From an uncultured Moraxella sp. (GTDB lineage Bacteria > Pseudomonadota > Gammaproteobacteria > Pseudomonadales > Moraxellaceae): a DNA stretch of 64,000 bases. A program made the position numbers and the translations under genes. Where the stretch lies: the NCBI RefSeq assembly GCF_945873075.1, contig NZ_CAMCBS010000007.1, positions 1-64,000 on the forward strand, written 5' to 3'. How positions within the stretch are numbered: the first letter of the stretch is position 1; every line of letters starts with the position of its first letter. Shown piece after piece: positions 20,272 through 28,123 of the stretch. The notes beneath the pieces are model-generated. The model was given only the letters and a program-made list of their open reading frames with translations. It searched no databases and had not been told where the DNA came from.

Positions 20272-20979
20272 TTATTTATCCAGTTTCTTTTTCTTCAGCA
20301 GTACAAGCACTGCACCGTTGCCACCGTCATTGGCGGGTGCGGAGACGAATGCCATGACATCGCTGATTTGGCGTAGCCAGCCATTGACGCAGGTTTTGAT
20401 GATGGCGTCTTTGCCTTTGCCATGCACGATTTTGACCACAGTTTCGCCATTTGATAGGGCATTGGCGATGATGGTTTGTACCGCATTGCGGGCGTCTTCG
20501 ATGCTTGAGCCGTGCAAATCCACCGCATCATACCAGCGCAGTTTGCCTTGTTTTAATTGCTCAAAAATCTTGTTCTGCAAGGTTGGATTTTTGTACGACA
20601 AATACGCTTCGCCTGCCACAGGGTTAAGCAGGGCTTGCATATCGGATAAATTAGCACCAAGTAGCTCTTCGCCACCTTCGGCAGCAGCACGGCGACGCAG
20701 GGCATTCTCATCAGCTTTGGCAGGGCGGTGACTGACGACGGCATCAGTTTTGAGTGGGGCGACACCGCTCATCGCCTGCATAAACAGCACTTTGTCTTCG
20801 TCGATGGCATCGTGGTTAAAGCGTTTGACTTCGCCAGCGACTTGTTTGGCGTTCATAAGATGAACAGGGTCGGTAGGCTTGCCTGTATCGCTCTCGGGCT
20901 TGGTTGATGGTTTGGCGAGATTTTTAAGATTATCACGAAATTCTTTGGATAATAAATCTTTAAAACTAGGATTGCTCAT
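20272..20979 (-). CDS. Smr-domain protein (SmrA/YdaL type)
   Basis: 235 aa. The C-terminal Smr domain (about 145-230) has the diagnostic DLHG and HGKG motifs, which bind nucleic acid and often give endonuclease activity. The N-terminal half is charged and low in structure. Stand-alone Smr proteins of this length in gammaproteobacteria are of the SmrA/SmrB type; recent work on SmrB shows cleavage of mRNA at collided ribosomes, but this copy is not clearly SmrB. It is monocistronic. Confidence 0.88.
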   Translation of the reverse strand: MSNPSFKDLLSKEFRDNLKNLAKPSTKPESDTGKPTDPVHLMNAKQVAGEVKRFNHDAIDEDKVLFMQAMSGVAPLKTDAVVSHRPAKADENALRRRAAAEGGEELLGANLSDMQALLNPVAGEAYLSYKNPTLQNKIFEQLKQGKLRWYDAVDLHGSSIEDARNAVQTIIANALSNGETVVKIVHGKGKDAIIKTCVNGWLRQISDVMAFVSAPANDGGNGAVLVLLKKKKLDK

Positions 20980-21078
20980 GGGGTGCTCGTTGTTTAAGTT
21001 GATAAATTGGTAATGTGAATTGGTTAATCAAAATTGGGTGAATCAAGCGATTGTTCGGCTATTATAACGCCATAACGC

Positions 21079-21104
21079 AAAAACCGCCACGAATGACGGT
21101 TTTG
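21079..21104 (-). terminator. Terminator of the DAHP synthase gene
   Basis: Minus strand: AAAACCGTCA, TTCG loop, TGGCGGTTTTTG. The stem is 10 bp with one G-T or mismatch position and a short T-run, about 42 bp past the stop codon. Confidence 0.65.
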
Positions 21105-21146
21105 CTTTATCACAAATACTTCTAAAAGTAGTGCAAAGTTGCCCAA

Positions 21147-22229
21147 TCAGCGATTTGGCAGATGTTCTTTAACTTCTTTAGCAAAGCTACGCAATGTCTC
21201 AACAGTCGCTTCCCAATCTAGGCAGCCGTCAGTGACTGATTTGCCGTATTCTAGCTGTGATAGGTCGGCAGGGATGTTTTGGCGACCACCTTTTAGATGG
21301 CTTTCAATCATCAGACCCATGATGGATTTGTTGCCTTTGGCGATTTGACCTGCAACATTGCTGATGACCATCGGCTGTAGGTATGGGTCTTTGCCACTGT
21401 TGGCGTGGCTGGCGTCAATCATGATTTTGCCATTGGTTTTGCCTTTGGCAAGTTCATTTTCGGCAGCGGCGACAGCGGTTTCGTCATAGTTTGGTTTATC
21501 ATTACCACCACGCAACACCACATGGGCGTATTTATTGCCTTTTGATTTGATGATAGCGACTTGACCATCGCTTGATAAGCCTAAGAAACTATGACCTGAT
21601 TGCACCGCTTGCATGGCATTGACAGCGACGGTCATACTGCCATCTGTACCGTTTTTAAAGCCAACTGGGCAAGATAGACCTGAGCTCATCTCACGGTGCG
21701 TTTGGCTCTCGGTGGTGCGTGCGCCGATGGCTGACCAGCTGATTAGGTCTTGCATATATTGTGGGGTGTTCGGGTCAAGCGCTTCGGTGGCACAAGGCAG
21801 ACCTTTTTCGTTCAGCTCAAGCAGTAGCTTGCGAGCGATATGCAAACCTTTTTCGATATCAAAGCTGTCGTTCATATCAGGGTCATTGATAAGACCTTTC
21901 CAGCCTGTGGTGGTGCGTGGTTTTTCGAAATATACACGCATTACGATGAACAGCTCATCTTTTAGCTCATCTGCAAGCACCTTTAATTTATCGGCATATT
22001 CATGAGCGGCTACGGTGTCATGGATAGAGCAAGGACCGACGACGACCAAGATGCGCTTATCGATGCCATCTAGGATGTTTTGCACGACTTTACGACCGTT
22101 TAATACGGTTTGATAGGCGGTGTCAGATAGCGGTAATTCGGCTTTTAGGCTGCTTGGGGTAATCAGTGGAATGATTTTTTCGATGTTCACGTCGTCGATT
22201 TCTGTGTTTTGGGTGCTTGTTTGGCTCAT
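21147..22229 (-). CDS. 3-Deoxy-7-phosphoheptulonate (DAHP) synthase, class I
   Basis: 360 aa, AroFGH type. It joins phosphoenolpyruvate and erythrose 4-phosphate in the first step of the shikimate pathway. Signatures are VVGPCSIHD, RVYFEKPRTTTGWKGLINDP, IGARTTESQTHREMSSGLSCPVGFKNGTDG and IDASHANSGK (each seen whole). Which of AroF, AroG or AroH it matches, and thus which amino acid inhibits it, cannot be told by eye. The start ATG 22229 follows GGAAAG by 7 bp; a TTG six codons upstream is rejected. A 15-bp palindrome lies upstream. Confidence 0.95.
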   Translation of the reverse strand: MSQTSTQNTEIDDVNIEKIIPLITPSSLKAELPLSDTAYQTVLNGRKVVQNILDGIDKRILVVVGPCSIHDTVAAHEYADKLKVLADELKDELFIVMRVYFEKPRTTTGWKGLINDPDMNDSFDIEKGLHIARKLLLELNEKGLPCATEALDPNTPQYMQDLISWSAIGARTTESQTHREMSSGLSCPVGFKNGTDGSMTVAVNAMQAVQSGHSFLGLSSDGQVAIIKSKGNKYAHVVLRGGNDKPNYDETAVAAAENELAKGKTNGKIMIDASHANSGKDPYLQPMVISNVAGQIAKGNKSIMGLMIESHLKGGRQNIPADLSQLEYGKSVTDGCLDWEATVETLRSFAKEVKEHLPNR

Positions 22230-22299
22230 AACTTGGCTTTCCGTCAATATTGGCTAAGATACCACAATTTATTCAAAGACAACATTATGCCTGTACTTG

Positions 22300-22314
22300 A
22301 CTTGTATTACAAGT
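22300..22314. promoter_or_regulatory. 15-bp palindrome ACTTGTATTACAAGT upstream of DAHP synthase
   Basis: Perfect 7-1-7 inverted repeat in the divergent gap between the DAHP synthase and ispB genes, 71-85 bp upstream of the DAHP synthase start. It resembles neither the TyrR nor the TrpR box. The binding protein is unknown. Confidence 0.4.
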
Positions 22315-22456
22315 GTTAGCTGGCTAAATTGTGTATGAAAATATAACAATTAGTTATGAAAAATTGTTCTAAGCAAACCAACTGGCTAATTTTTAAACAA
22401 ATTTAGCGAATTTCACAAAAACATCGTGCAAGATTTTTGAGTAACACGGCGTGATA

Positions 22457-22465
22457 TGGTATGAT
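22457..22465 (+). promoter_or_regulatory. Extended -10 element upstream of ispB
   Basis: TGGTATGAT (TGn plus TATGAT) lies 35 bp upstream of the chosen ispB ATG. Confidence 0.45.
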
Positions 22466-22500
22466 ACGGTAAATTTTTGTTAGATTTTTGGCGTGCCTAT

Positions 22501-23493
22501 ATGACAGCTTCTATTCCCACTTATGCCGACATTCAAGCCATCGTCGCTGACGACTTTGCGATTATGGATAAGCAGGTTTTTGGTAGTCTTAATTCAAAAG
22601 TGCAACTGGTGATGAGTGTCTCCAAGCACGTCATCGACGCAGGCGGTAAGCGTATGCGCCCCTTGATTACACTACTGACCGCGCGAATGCTTGCCGATGT
22701 CCAAAGTGAGCAGGCGATGCAACTGGCGGCGATTACCGAGATGCTGCATACCGCCACGCTTGTGCATGATGATGTCATCGATGCGTCGGGTTTGCGTCGT
22801 GGTCGCCCGACAGCGAACGCCACTTGGGATAATGCCACAGCGGTGCTTGTTGGGGATTATCTGATTGCTCGCTCGTTTAATTTATTAGTAGGTTTTAATA
22901 ATCTGCCACTACTTAAGCTATTTAGTGATGGCACTTGTGATATTGCCGAAGGTGAAGTGCTACAGCTACAGCATCAGCACAATCCTGAGACGGTCGAAGA
23001 TGATTATCTACAAATCATCGATGGCAAGACATCACGCCTATTTATGATGGCAACAAAGGGCGCTGCGATTTTACAAGGTCGTGATGAGCATCTGGATGCG
23101 CTTGGGGCGTTTGCTTATCATTTTGGTAATGCCTTTCAGATGATTGATGATGTGCTGGATTTTAGCGGTGATGCGGCGGTGATGGGTAAGAATTTGGGCG
23201 ATGATTTGGCGGAAGGTAAGCCAACTTTACCAATCATCAAAACATTAGAAATCCTAAAAAATAACAACAGCATTGATTATGACAAACTGCGTATCGCCGT
23301 GCAGACGGGCAAAGTGGACGATGCAGGCGAGCTGATTGCATTGGTACAAAGTTCGGGTGCGCTCGATTATTGCAAAGCACGAGCACTCGAAGAAACCAAG
23401 CTTGCCCAAGATGCGCTATCAAGCCTGCCAAATAACCGCTATCGTGATGGACTGTATCAGCTGACCCAATTGGCAAGCAGTCGTTTGGTATAA
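22501..23493 (+). CDS. ispB: All-trans polyprenyl (octaprenyl) diphosphate synthase
   Basis: 330 aa. IspB makes the polyprenyl tail of ubiquinone from FPP and IPP. The first aspartate-rich motif is DDVID after LHTATLVH, near residue 85, and the second is DDVLDF after AFQMI, near 215. GGKRMRPLIT is the IPP-binding region. The ATG at 22501 is preferred over an in-frame TTG at 22477 that gives eight unrelated residues. Chain length (C40 or other) cannot be read directly; the family name is by overall similarity. In many relatives ispB lies near rplU-rpmA, which are not here. Confidence 0.93.
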   Translation: MTASIPTYADIQAIVADDFAIMDKQVFGSLNSKVQLVMSVSKHVIDAGGKRMRPLITLLTARMLADVQSEQAMQLAAITEMLHTATLVHDDVIDASGLRRGRPTANATWDNATAVLVGDYLIARSFNLLVGFNNLPLLKLFSDGTCDIAEGEVLQLQHQHNPETVEDDYLQIIDGKTSRLFMMATKGAAILQGRDEHLDALGAFAYHFGNAFQMIDDVLDFSGDAAVMGKNLGDDLAEGKPTLPIIKTLEILKNNNSIDYDKLRIAVQTGKVDDAGELIALVQSSGALDYCKARALEETKLAQDALSSLPNNRYRDGLYQLTQLASSRLV

Positions 23494-23528
23494 GCTATCT
23501 TATAAATCAATTAAAATTGAGTAAAGAT

Positions 23529-23777
23529 ATGAAAAAAATTCTGCTAACGACTGTGGCGATAAGTGTACTACTAACCGCCTGTGCTACCAAAACCGAAACG
23601 CCAAAGGCGAGCGAGCCGATGGTAGGTCTTGCTAACCCTGCAACGGTATTTTGTCTCAATCAAGGCGGTAAATCGGAGCGTCGCACCGATAGCAACGGCG
23701 GTGAATATGCACTGTGCCATCTGCCAAATGGTCAAGTCGTCGAAGAGTGGGAATATTTCCGCAAGCACGCTAAGTAA
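23529..23777 (+). CDS. Small DUF333 lipoprotein
   Basis: 82 aa from ATG 23529. Lipoprotein signal peptide with lipobox LLTAC. The mature part contains NPATVFCLNQGGKSERR and a GEYALCHLPNGQVVEEW block, the hallmark of DUF333, a Cys-containing domain found in small envelope proteins sometimes annotated as putative hemolysins. Function is unknown. It follows ispB by 35 bp. The palindromic repeat array starts 61 bp after its stop codon. Confidence 0.85.
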   Translation: MKKILLTTVAISVLLTACATKTETPKASEPMVGLANPATVFCLNQGGKSERRTDSNGGEYALCHLPNGQVVEEWEYFRKHAK

Positions 23778-23838
23778 GATGATTGCTTATTTATCCGTCC
23801 TAATGGGCGGATTTTTTTTGCTTGATGGATGGGTTCTG

Positions 23839-23927
23839 CATTTTTTCAAAGGAAAAAGTGTGGTATTGATACATTTTTTCGTACGAAAAAGTGTGATTGT
23901 GTGACATTTTTTCAAAGGAAAAAGTGT
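23839..23927. repeat. Three 23-bp palindromic repeats at an exact 33-bp period
   Basis: Copies are at 23839-23861, 23872-23894 and 23905-23927, separated by two different 10-bp spacers (GGTATTGATA and GATTGTGTGA). Each copy has arms CATTTTTTC and GAAAAAGTG around a 4-bp centre. Copies 1 and 3 are identical with centre AAAG. Copy 2 has centre GTAC and so contains a perfect 16-bp palindrome. The array lies between the DUF333 lipoprotein and the AAA ATPase/DUF4143 gene, 81 bp before the latter's start and about 30 bp before a possible -10 box (TACAAT, 23958-23963). It could be an operator, an RNA hairpin array or a DNA target of the ATPase. Confidence 0.9.
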
Positions 23928-24007
23928 ATATTTGCTGATTTTTACCCAAAAAACAGCTACAATAAACACAAGATATTTTAAGCGCAAGATACTTTGTGAG
24001 ACAAATC

Positions 24008-25318
24008 ATGAAACGCCACATACTAAAAAAACTCGAACTTTGGAAAACTCATCCAAAACGTAAGCCATTAATTATCCAAGGTGCAAGGCAGGTAGGTAAA
24101 ACTTGGGCGATGAAAGAGTTTGGGCGACAGCATTTTGACAAGGTGGCTTATATCAATTTTGATCACAACCCTAGAATGCAGGCATTGTTTGAGCAAGATT
24201 TTAATATTGATCGCTTGATTTTGGGTTTGCAAATTGAGTCGGGCGTCGATATTGATCCGATTGATACTTTGCTGATTTTTGATGAAATTCAAGCAGTGCC
24301 AAAAGCCATCAGTTCTTTAAAATATTTTTATGAAAATGCGCCTGATTATGCGATTATTGCCGCAGGGTCATTGCTTGGCGTATCCATTCATCATCAGGCA
24401 TCATTTCCTGTGGGTAAGGTGGATTTTTTGGCTTTGTACCCGATGGATTTTGAAGAGTTTTTGCAGGCGATGAATCAGGAGCGGTTGTTATCATTGATTC
24501 AGCATAGGGACTGGTCAATGATGCAGATTATGAAATCTCAATTGATTGATTTATTAAGACTGTATTATGCAGTGGGTGGTATACCCGAAGCTGTGCAGAC
24601 CTTTATTGATACCCAGAATTTGGATGCCGTCAGAAGTGTGCAGCGGGCATTGTTGATGGCTTATGAGCAGGATTTTTCTAAGCACATCAGCGATACGCAG
24701 ACACTACAGCGGGTGCGTGCGATGTGGCAGAGCATTCCAATCCAATTAGCAAAAGAAAATAAGAAATTCATCTATTCTGAACTGAAAAAAGGTGCAAGAA
24801 GTAAAGATTATGAAATTGCACTACAATGGTTGATTGATAGTGGATTGGTGCATAAAGTTGATCGAATCAAAAAACCACATTTACCAATTTCAGCTTATGC
24901 TGATGGTGCATTTAAGCTGTTTATGCTGGATGTGGGACTGCTTGGCGCTATGAGCGAGCTTGATTTTACGGTGCTACTTGAAGCCAATCGATTATTTTCG
25001 GAGTTTAAGGGGGCTTTGACCGAGCAATATGTGCTACAGCAATTGATGGTGGTGCAGCCTTACCGGGTGCATTATTGGGCAAAAGAAAAAGGCACGGCGG
25101 AAGTGGATTTTGTGGTGCAATATGCCCAATCCGTTGTACCAATTGAAGTAAAAGCTGAAGAAAATCTAAAATCAAAAAGCCTAAAGGTGTATGTGGATGA
25201 CTATCAACCAGCATGGGCATTGCGGTTTTCGATGGCGGATTTTCGTGAGCAAGAGTGGATGATGAATGTGCCTTTGTATGCCATCGGTGCATTTGGTCAA
25301 TTGTTTGATAGGCAGTGA
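24008..25318 (+). CDS. AAA ATPase with DUF4143 / PD-(D/E)XK-like C-terminus
   Basis: 436 aa from ATG 24008; a GTG four codons upstream is also possible. The N-terminal AAA_14 domain has Walker A GARQVGKT at 25-32 and Walker B LLIFDE at about 88-93, and a sensor-like IIAAGSLLG. The C-terminal DUF4143 part contains AEVDFV (E365, D367) and PIEVKAE (E374, K376), arranged like the active site of PD-(D/E)XK nucleases. The family is widespread, often in accessory DNA, with no settled function; roles in DNA handling or toxin-like systems are guesses. It lies directly downstream of a palindromic repeat array and upstream of rep, on the same strand. Confidence 0.9.
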   Translation: MKRHILKKLELWKTHPKRKPLIIQGARQVGKTWAMKEFGRQHFDKVAYINFDHNPRMQALFEQDFNIDRLILGLQIESGVDIDPIDTLLIFDEIQAVPKAISSLKYFYENAPDYAIIAAGSLLGVSIHHQASFPVGKVDFLALYPMDFEEFLQAMNQERLLSLIQHRDWSMMQIMKSQLIDLLRLYYAVGGIPEAVQTFIDTQNLDAVRSVQRALLMAYEQDFSKHISDTQTLQRVRAMWQSIPIQLAKENKKFIYSELKKGARSKDYEIALQWLIDSGLVHKVDRIKKPHLPISAYADGAFKLFMLDVGLLGAMSELDFTVLLEANRLFSEFKGALTEQYVLQQLMVVQPYRVHYWAKEKGTAEVDFVVQYAQSVVPIEVKAEENLKSKSLKVYVDDYQPAWALRFSMADFREQEWMMNVPLYAIGAFGQLFDRQ

Positions 25319-25401
25319 TGAGTGCGATGATTGGCAAATTTTCCCCATTTCCCTAAAAAATCTTTTATAATAACCAGTTTTAGCGATAACAAAGAGCAGT
25401 C

Positions 25402-27438
25402 ATGAGTCAGTTAAATCCACGACAACACGAAGCGATGATCCATGTTTCAGGGCCACTTTTGGTGCTGGCAGGTGCAGGGTCGGGCAAGACATCGGTGATT
25501 ACACGCAAAATCGCCCATCTCATCCAAAACTGCAACATCCCCGCCGATCGCATCACGGCGATGACCTTTACCAATAAGGCGGCAAGGGAGATGAAAGCTC
25601 GTGTCCAAAAGCTACTACCAAGCGAGAAAACTCGAGGCCTTACGGTATCGACATTTCACCATTTTGGCTTACAATTCTTACGCTTTGAGCTAAAAAATAC
25701 ACCGCTTAAATCCAACTTTTCGATCATGGATAGCGATGATTCCAAGCGTCTGTTGATGGAGCTGATGACCCGTGACAATATGAGCGGCGCTGAGAGTCGT
25801 GAGCTGGTGGCAAAAGCCATCAAGATGATTTCGGACTGGAAAAATGATTTGGTCAGCCCTGAGCAGGCAGCCGAGACCATCGAAGACCCTGAAGATATGA
25901 TGTTTGCGCATCTGTATGGATTGTATGAGCGTAATCTGCGTGCGTATAATGCGGTGGATTTTGATGATTTGATTGTGATGCCGGTGCGGATTTTGACCGA
26001 GAATAAAGATGTGCGTGACAAATGGCAAAATCGTGTGCGTTACTTGCTGGTCGATGAATATCAAGATACCAACACGGCGCAGTATGAGCTGATTAAGCTA
26101 CTTGTCGGTGTGACGGCTCGCTTTACGGTCGTTGGTGATGATGACCAGTCGATCTATGCGTGGCGTGGTGCTAAGCCTGAGAATATGGCACTGCTCAAAG
26201 AAGATTTCCCGTCATTGACGGTGGTGAAGCTTGAGCAAAATTATCGCTCAACCAATCGTATCCTAAACGCCGCCAACTCGGTCATCACCAACAATGAGCA
26301 CATTTTTGAAAAATCGCTGTGGTCGGATAAGGGGCATGGCGAGCTGATTCGTGTAATTACTTGCCCGAGTGATTTGGATGAAGTGGAGCGTGTCGCCAAA
26401 GAGATTCTCACCCATCGCTTGCGTCATGGCAACACTTGGGAGCAGTATGCGGTCTTGTACCGGAGTAATTTTCAGGCACGGATTTTGGAAACTGAGCTAA
26501 GACAGCTGGATATTCCTTATAAGCTATCGGGCGGCACATCGTTCTTTGCTCGTACTGAGATTAAGGATGTGATGAGCTATTTACGAATTATCATCAACCC
26601 TGATGATGATGCGGCGTTTTTGCGGATTATCAATACGCCTAAGCGTGGTCTAGGCTCGGCGACGCTTGAAAAACTTGGACTGCTTGCCCAAGAATATGGC
26701 ATCTCGCTATTGGCGGCGTGTAGTCATGCGGGGCTAAAATCCGCTGTCGGCAATAAGGCAAGCAATACTTTGGCGGATTTTGGGGAATTTATTGAGCGAT
26801 ATACTCGCGATTTGTATGATAATCCTGATCCGATGCCGCTCGTGCGTCAGATGATTGTTGAGACAGGCTACATTGACTATGTCAAATCAGATGCCAAGAC
26901 GCCACAACAAGAAAAGGTACGCCTTGATAATATTGAGTCGCTGTACTCAAGCATCACCGCACTGATTAACCGTGCCGAAGATGAAGATGAGCAGACCATT
27001 GATGCGGTGATTCGTAAGCTTGTGTTGCTTGATATGCTTGAGCAACAGCAAGAAGAAGAAAATACCAATAAGGTAAACTTAATGACCTTACACGCTGCTA
27101 AGGGGCTTGAGTTTGATTTTGTGTATATTATCGGCTGTGAAGAAGAGATTTTGCCACATCGCAATTCGATCATCACAGATAGCATCGAAGAAGAGCGACG
27201 CCTGATGTATGTCGGCATCACTCGTGCTCGCCAAGAGTTGACGCTACTACTTGCCAAAAAACGCCGTGCCGGTAAGGATCTCAAAGATACCACGCCATCA
27301 CGATTCTTGGATGAATTGCCACTTGAGCATATTGATTATCCTGCCAAAAAAGGCGCAATCAAACAAGATCCTAAGCAAGTAGCGCAAGATTATCTTGCCA
27401 ATATCCAAGCGATGTTGGCGGCGAAAAAGCGGGGCTAG
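25402..27438 (+). CDS. rep: ATP-dependent DNA helicase Rep
   Basis: 678 aa superfamily 1A helicase that moves 3' to 5' and helps forks pass protein roadblocks. Walker A AGAGSGKT is at 23-30 after the Q-motif LNPRQHEA. Other motifs seen are TFTNKAAREMKARV (Ia), VDEYQDTN (II), GDDDQSIYAWRGA (III), LEQNYRST (IV), LMTLHAAKGLEFD (V) and VGITRAR (VI). Length and the Ib/2B sequences fit Rep better than the longer UvrD. It starts 83 bp after the ATPase gene. Confidence 0.93.
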   Translation: MSQLNPRQHEAMIHVSGPLLVLAGAGSGKTSVITRKIAHLIQNCNIPADRITAMTFTNKAAREMKARVQKLLPSEKTRGLTVSTFHHFGLQFLRFELKNTPLKSNFSIMDSDDSKRLLMELMTRDNMSGAESRELVAKAIKMISDWKNDLVSPEQAAETIEDPEDMMFAHLYGLYERNLRAYNAVDFDDLIVMPVRILTENKDVRDKWQNRVRYLLVDEYQDTNTAQYELIKLLVGVTARFTVVGDDDQSIYAWRGAKPENMALLKEDFPSLTVVKLEQNYRSTNRILNAANSVITNNEHIFEKSLWSDKGHGELIRVITCPSDLDEVERVAKEILTHRLRHGNTWEQYAVLYRSNFQARILETELRQLDIPYKLSGGTSFFARTEIKDVMSYLRIIINPDDDAAFLRIINTPKRGLGSATLEKLGLLAQEYGISLLAACSHAGLKSAVGNKASNTLADFGEFIERYTRDLYDNPDPMPLVRQMIVETGYIDYVKSDAKTPQQEKVRLDNIESLYSSITALINRAEDEDEQTIDAVIRKLVLLDMLEQQQEEENTNKVNLMTLHAAKGLEFDFVYIIGCEEEILPHRNSIITDSIEEERRLMYVGITRARQELTLLLAKKRRAGKDLKDTTPSRFLDELPLEHIDYPAKKGAIKQDPKQVAQDYLANIQAMLAAKKRG

Positions 27439-27455
27439 GTTTGTTTGAGATGGTT

Positions 27456-27506
27456 TTGGTGGTTGGGCTTTGATAAGTTTGATGCTAAAATAAGTACAGC
27501 CACCAA
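27456..27506. promoter_or_regulatory. Inverted repeat around the toxin-antitoxin promoter
   Basis: TTGGTGGTT (27456-27464) and AGCCACCAA (27498-27506) are inverted copies with one mismatch and flank the -10 region of the module's promoter. The layout fits an autoregulatory operator bound by the antitoxin. Confidence 0.4.
27463..27491 (+). promoter_or_regulatory. Promoter of the toxin-antitoxin pair
   Basis: -35 TTGGGC (27463-27468) and -10 TAAAAT (27486-27491) with a 17-bp spacer, 30 bp before the antitoxin ATG. Confidence 0.45.
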
Positions 27507-27520
27507 CTAGGGGTAAATTT

Positions 27521-27757
27521 ATGATTGATATTGCAACATTGCCAATGGCGGTACAAGAGCAAATTGCCAATTTGCAAGCACCTTTGGCTATCACCCAAAA
27601 TGGCAAGGTGATTGCAACGCTAAATCCAACGCCAAGTTATGCTAATGGCGAGTTTGATTATGACTTGAATCGCATGAAAGCGATGATGGATACTGAATTT
27701 AAGCCAATGCCTAATTTTGAGAATGAAGAAGCATTTTTGGCTTGGGTGCATTCATGA
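27521..27757 (+). CDS. Probable type II antitoxin, Phd/YefM-like
   Basis: 78 aa. The N-terminal half (ANLQAPLAITQNGKVIATLNP) resembles the Phd/YefM DNA-binding fold, where an ArrePvxIT-nG-pvAvL pattern is usual. The C-terminal half is acidic and probably unfolded until it binds the toxin (ending FENEEAFLAWVHS). Its stop overlaps the start of the next gene (ATGA), a classic antitoxin-toxin arrangement. A promoter and inverted repeat lie just upstream. The call rests on fold-like pattern plus gene arrangement, not a strong motif. Confidence 0.65.
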   Translation: MIDIATLPMAVQEQIANLQAPLAITQNGKVIATLNPTPSYANGEFDYDLNRMKAMMDTEFKPMPNFENEEAFLAWVHS

Positions 27758-28119
27758 AGGTATTGTACGGCGAAAAATTTCGCCAGCACCTAAAAAATTT
27801 TCCAAAAGCTGATTTGCTTAAAATCTTGGCATTTGTCAATCATGTTGAGCAACATGGTTTGATAGGCTTGGTTGGTCGCAATAAATCTTCAGACCAAGTA
27901 CCAACCAATCATCCCAATTGGCTTGAAAGGGTTATGTATGCCAAAAAATACAACCTTTGGCACTATCATATTGGCATTCCATGTTATGTGGGTGATGCAG
28001 GGGATATGACTAGCGAATATGTATTACACTATATGCTTGGCGATGACCAAATTGTATTAGTGGATTTATCAGCTCATCCGCCTTTGGTGCTACCAAGCGA
28101 AGCGTACCTTCAAACTTAA
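27754..28119 (+). CDS. Probable type II toxin, RelE/ParE-like
   Basis: 121 aa from ATG 27754, which overlaps the antitoxin stop by 4 bases. It starts MKVLYGEKFRQHLKNF, as in RelE/ParE-type toxins, and holds a basic aromatic central stretch (ERVMYAKKYNLWHYHIG) like the RelE core strands. A later part (GDAGDMTSEYVLHY) is less usual. RNase activity on translating ribosomes or gyrase inhibition cannot be told apart. The family is not one I recognise by name. Toxin status is inferred mainly from the pairing. Confidence 0.6.
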   Translation: MKVLYGEKFRQHLKNFPKADLLKILAFVNHVEQHGLIGLVGRNKSSDQVPTNHPNWLERVMYAKKYNLWHYHIGIPCYVGDAGDMTSEYVLHYMLGDDQIVLVDLSAHPPLVLPSEAYLQT

Positions 28120-28123
28120 TATC

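Noticed and set aside
23800..24021. Minus-strand frame that reads the palindromic repeats as an 11-residue peptide repeat
   Set aside because: It overlaps the ATPase start, has no ribosome binding site, and every frame is open because of the low stop density; kept only as a finding about the repeats.
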